A stretch of 8,228 nucleotides of DNA from Euryarchaeota archaeon TMED117 (GTDB taxonomy: Archaea; Thermoplasmatota; Poseidoniia; Poseidoniales; Poseidoniaceae), in assembly GCA_002171315.2 (NCBI GenBank), contig NHFS02000061.1, forward strand, positions 4,906 to 13,133. The letters are read 5' to 3'. Positions within the stretch are counted from its first letter, which is position 1. Each line of letters opens with the position of its first letter. Shown piece after piece: positions 5,948-8,228 of the stretch. The translations under genes and the position numbers were made by a program. The notes below the pieces were generated by a model that saw nothing but the letters and a program-made list of their open reading frames with translations, ran no database searches and was not told the origin of the DNA.

Positions 5948-6730
5948 ATGGCCGAAGACCGCAAACCACTTGTTCGTGCAGTCGATATGGGGAAGAGGTA
6001 CGGGGATTTTGTTGCTCTTCATCCACTGAATGTCGAGGTTCACTCCGGTGAATTCTTCGGGGTTTTTGGTCCCAATGGCGCAGGTAAATCCACTTTCATC
6101 AAACTCCTTACTGGTCAACTCCGTCCTTCGATTGGACAAATCGAAATCCTTGGGATCGATGCTGAAGATTCGCCTCAGAAGTTGAAAGCGAATATTGGAA
6201 TCGTTCCCGAATCGGAATCCCCTCCTTCGTTCCTAACGCCAGCAGAATTCCTTCAATTTGTTGCTCGCCTTAGAGGCCTTGACAATCTCGAACAAAATGT
6301 CGAACATTGGCTCGATTGGTTTGGACTTCAAGAAAAGCGAGATACGATGTGTAAAGATCTATCAAAAGGACAAAGGCAAAAAGTGATGCTCGCTTCTGCA
6401 TTTATCCATAAGCCCAAATTGTTATTCCTCGATGAACCGTTTGCTAATTTGGACCCAATCTATCAACGAAAATGCAGGGAGTGGCTTCTGGATCACGTCA
6501 AGGGCGGAGGGACAATTTTCCTTTGTTCTCACGTTCTTGAAATGGCAGAACGTATGTGCAACCGTATGGCTATTATCAATCATGGAAAGGTTCTGGCAGC
6601 AGGTACTGTTACTGGATTGAAAGAAAACGAAACTGAAACACTTGAGGATGTCTTTATCCGTCTCGTTGGGCATTCGATCGAAGAAGCTGAACGAAATAGC
6701 GAGGAAGGAGTCTCTAACGAGGAGGAATGA
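5948..6730 (+). CDS. ABC transporter ATP-binding protein (ABC-2 exporter type)
   Basis: Cytoplasmic ATPase subunit (260 aa) of an ABC exporter. Walker A is GPNGAGKST (41-49), the signature is LSKGQRQK (138-145), Walker B is LLFLDEP (158-164; Asp162, Glu163), followed by the D-loop NLDP (167-170), and the H-loop is SH with His195. In the Q-loop region, IGIVPES (83-89) has Glu88 where Gln is typical; Pro-Glu here is common in NatA/CcmA-like ABC-2 ATPases, so this supports the subfamily rather than loss of activity. The acidic tail (244-260) is rich in Glu. The start at 5948 puts the first strand at the normal distance from Walker A. AAGGAG at 5941-5946 is only one base from it, so a slightly different start remains possible (in-frame TTG at 5933, or ATG at 5987). 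The permease gene follows after two bases. The 94-base gap to the divergent hydratase gene must hold its promoter, but I see no clear TATA box. Substrate unknown. Confidence 0.94.
   Translation: MAEDRKPLVRAVDMGKRYGDFVALHPLNVEVHSGEFFGVFGPNGAGKSTFIKLLTGQLRPSIGQIEILGIDAEDSPQKLKANIGIVPESESPPSFLTPAEFLQFVARLRGLDNLEQNVEHWLDWFGLQEKRDTMCKDLSKGQRQKVMLASAFIHKPKLLFLDEPFANLDPIYQRKCREWLLDHVKGGGTIFLCSHVLEMAERMCNRMAIINHGKVLAAGTVTGLKENETETLEDVFIRLVGHSIEEAERNSEEGVSNEEE
6721..6725 (+). promoter_or_regulatory. Ribosome binding site for the ABC permease gene
   Basis: GGAGG lies inside the last codons of the ATPase gene, seven bases before the ATG at 6733. It supports 6733 over the in-frame ATG at 6727, which would overlap the ATPase stop as ATGA but would leave only one base of spacing. 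Confidence 0.7.
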
Positions 6731-6732
6731 CC

Positions 6733-8228
6733 ATGCCGACAACCACAATCGTCTCACAAGACTGGGATGAAGTGGTTGCTCAAGCGTCAGAGACTTCCAA
6801 AACGTCCCTTGGCACAACATCTGCTGATGTGGTTCTACTCGAGCCTCAGCGAGGCTTTGCAGCATTTTCTACAACCTTCCGCTACATGTTCAAAGAAGAA
6901 TGGAGAGAGAATATTGATTTCGCCAAAAAGCGGCAAGTCGTCTTGTTTCCACTCCTGCTTGCTTTAGTGACAACGATTACAACAATTGGGCTTCAATTCT
7001 TAGTCGGTGACTCTGCAGCACAATCTTCAGAAATGGATGAAAAATCCTTCACATGGGATCAATTACGGTTTGCTTTGCATCTACCTTTACTGATGTTTAG
7101 CCTGGGAATGGGCACATTTGCCTTCCGAGGACGAGAAGCAATCTCTCAACGAGATGGAAATAAAAACCACCTTATCGCTGCACCAGCAATTCAGCCTTTA
7201 CCGAATTCAATGGCACATTACGCCTTCTTTGCCAAGGAACTGATCTACTACGCGATGTTGATTCTTACGCCAATCATTCTAGGTATGGCCATCGGGATTC
7301 TTCTCGGCCAGTTCGATGGCAGTGTTTCGACACCTCTCAAGTGGTCATCTTTACCATGGACATGGATTGCGATGTTTACAACAATCGCTCAAGGTCTTGC
7401 AATCTCTTTCCTTGCGTCTTCGCTGTGGATGAGAGGACGACCGTACACAATTGTCGGACCAATCCTCATCGTTGCACTGGGTATCATGGCAGGCATTGGC
7501 CTATTCGATATTGATTTTGGATTATGGGGTCTTGCTATTCAGCGAGAACAGGCACTATGGATCGTATTCGCCTCCTTGTTCGGATGCGCAGTCTTGGGTC
7601 TCGTTTCTTCATTATTGATTCTTGATGATTTTGAAGCCAAAGTCATTGAGCACGAAGATATGTTTGAGCCGATTTATGCTCGATTGAAATTTTTAGGAAA
7701 GAGCGACGTCCGCCTCCTCGTTGCAAAAGAATTCGTTGATTTACGTCGTTCAGGTGCTCTCAAGAAGATGACAGTTTCCTATTCAATTCCTCTTCTTGTT
7801 CTTTTGGGAATGGCCTGGCTCGTTGATTTCGCAGAGGCTCCTATTCCAATCAATCTCCTTTCATATGCACCTTTCCTCGGATTCTTTGGATTCAATTTCT
7901 ACTCATGGTTAACTGCCCTTGACAGTCCTGATTTCATGAACGGGTTACCCTTGAGCGTTCCTCAGTTGATACGAGCAAAGGTTGTTGTGTATTTCATCGC
8001 AACTTCTTGGATTTCCTTCCTCTTCCTCGTCATCATGGCATGGCGATTGGATGAATGGGGTGCGCTCCCGATCGGCCTCATCGTTATGTTTGCTAACTCA
8101 ATCTACATCGTAGCCCTTACAGCGTTCTTGATGGGTTTGCGTCCAAACAAAGCCATTTTTGATGGAGCGATTATGACCTGGTTCTGGATTGGAACAGTTC
8201 TGCCTTTGCTTGCCTTATTCCTTCTTTC
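6733..8228 (+). CDS. ABC-2 type transporter permease (partial, C-terminus missing)
   Basis: Membrane subunit of the exporter encoded with the preceding ATPase; open for 498 codons to the window edge with no stop. After a ~65-residue cytoplasmic N-terminus it shows about eleven hydrophobic segments: 69-91, 112-130, 168-192, 209-230, 236-258, 273-296, 350-364, 374-393, 415-437, 443-468 and 478-498. The layout is duplicated. Each half begins with a Lys-Glu and basic amphipathic stretch (KEEWRENIDFAKKRQ at 54-68; AKEFVDLRRSGALKK at 331-345), then two membrane segments. A cytoplasmic loop with a Pro-Leu-Pro or Leu-Pro-Leu motif (155-157; 405-407) and an Ala-Lys (167-168; 415-416) leads into the third segment. 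This is the pattern of ABC-2 exporter subunits, here two six-helix units in one chain. The twelfth helix probably lies just past the edge. One such chain with two ATPase copies could make a full exporter (inference). Substrate unknown. Confidence 0.85.
   Translation, partial: MPTTTIVSQDWDEVVAQASETSKTSLGTTSADVVLLEPQRGFAAFSTTFRYMFKEEWRENIDFAKKRQVVLFPLLLALVTTITTIGLQFLVGDSAAQSSEMDEKSFTWDQLRFALHLPLLMFSLGMGTFAFRGREAISQRDGNKNHLIAAPAIQPLPNSMAHYAFFAKELIYYAMLILTPIILGMAIGILLGQFDGSVSTPLKWSSLPWTWIAMFTTIAQGLAISFLASSLWMRGRPYTIVGPILIVALGIMAGIGLFDIDFGLWGLAIQREQALWIVFASLFGCAVLGLVSSLLILDDFEAKVIEHEDMFEPIYARLKFLGKSDVRLLVAKEFVDLRRSGALKKMTVSYSIPLLVLLGMAWLVDFAEAPIPINLLSYAPFLGFFGFNFYSWLTALDSPDFMNGLPLSVPQLIRAKVVVYFIATSWISFLFLVIMAWRLDEWGALPIGLIVMFANSIYIVALTAFLMGLRPNKAIFDGAIMTWFWIGTVLPLLALFLL

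Noticed and set aside
6422..6865. 147-codon open frame on the minus strand
   Set aside because: Antisense to the ATPase Walker B/H-loop region and the permease start; no family features.
1..8228. Defence island, mobile element or CRISPR locus
   Set aside because: No transposase, integrase, nuclease, repeat array or terminal inverted repeat was seen; genes are mostly recognisable housekeeping families.

Overview
The window most likely comes from an archaeon with a compact, moderately AT-rich genome. A planktonic euryarchaeote of the Marine Group II/III type would fit, but that placement is inference. The best evidence is a clear Bud32 (Kae1-associated) kinase at the left edge, a protein of archaea and eukaryotes. 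Supporting signs are archaeal-style Shine-Dalgarno motifs (GGTGA, GAAGGAG, GGAGG) before several starts, a standalone quinolinate synthase, and tightly packed genes with almost no intergenic DNA. No tRNA, rRNA, CRISPR array, insertion sequence or long repeat is visible.

Layout: (1) 1-587, minus: 5' part of bud32 (tRNA t6A modification kinase), cut by the window edge. (2) 588-672: short divergent promoter region shared by bud32 and nadA. (3) 673-1827, plus: nadA, quinolinate synthase for NAD biosynthesis. (4) 1828-2682, minus: a likely two-gene unit, crcB/fluC-like fluoride channel followed by a small ferritin-like four-helix protein. (5) 2743-5010, plus: rdgB/HAM1-type nucleotide-sanitising pyrophosphatase, an unrecognised two-helix membrane protein with a long charged cytoplasmic tail, and a CPBP/Abi-type intramembrane protease. 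These are closely spaced and probably co-transcribed. (6) 5011-5853, minus: enoyl-CoA hydratase with both catalytic glutamates. (7) 5948-8228, plus: an ABC exporter pair, ATPase followed by a large ABC-2-type permease that runs off the right edge.

Most of this looks like housekeeping: tRNA modification, NAD synthesis, nucleotide-pool cleaning, fluoride resistance, acyl-CoA metabolism and export. I see no coherent new defence or mobile system. The points most worth a second look are the unknown membrane protein coupled to a CPBP protease, an internally duplicated ABC-2 permease, a ferritin-like protein that seems to lack part of its di-iron site, a Phe-to-Met change in the fluoride-channel Phe box, and two convergent gene pairs whose stop codons abut with zero spacing and form the same hexamer on opposite strands.
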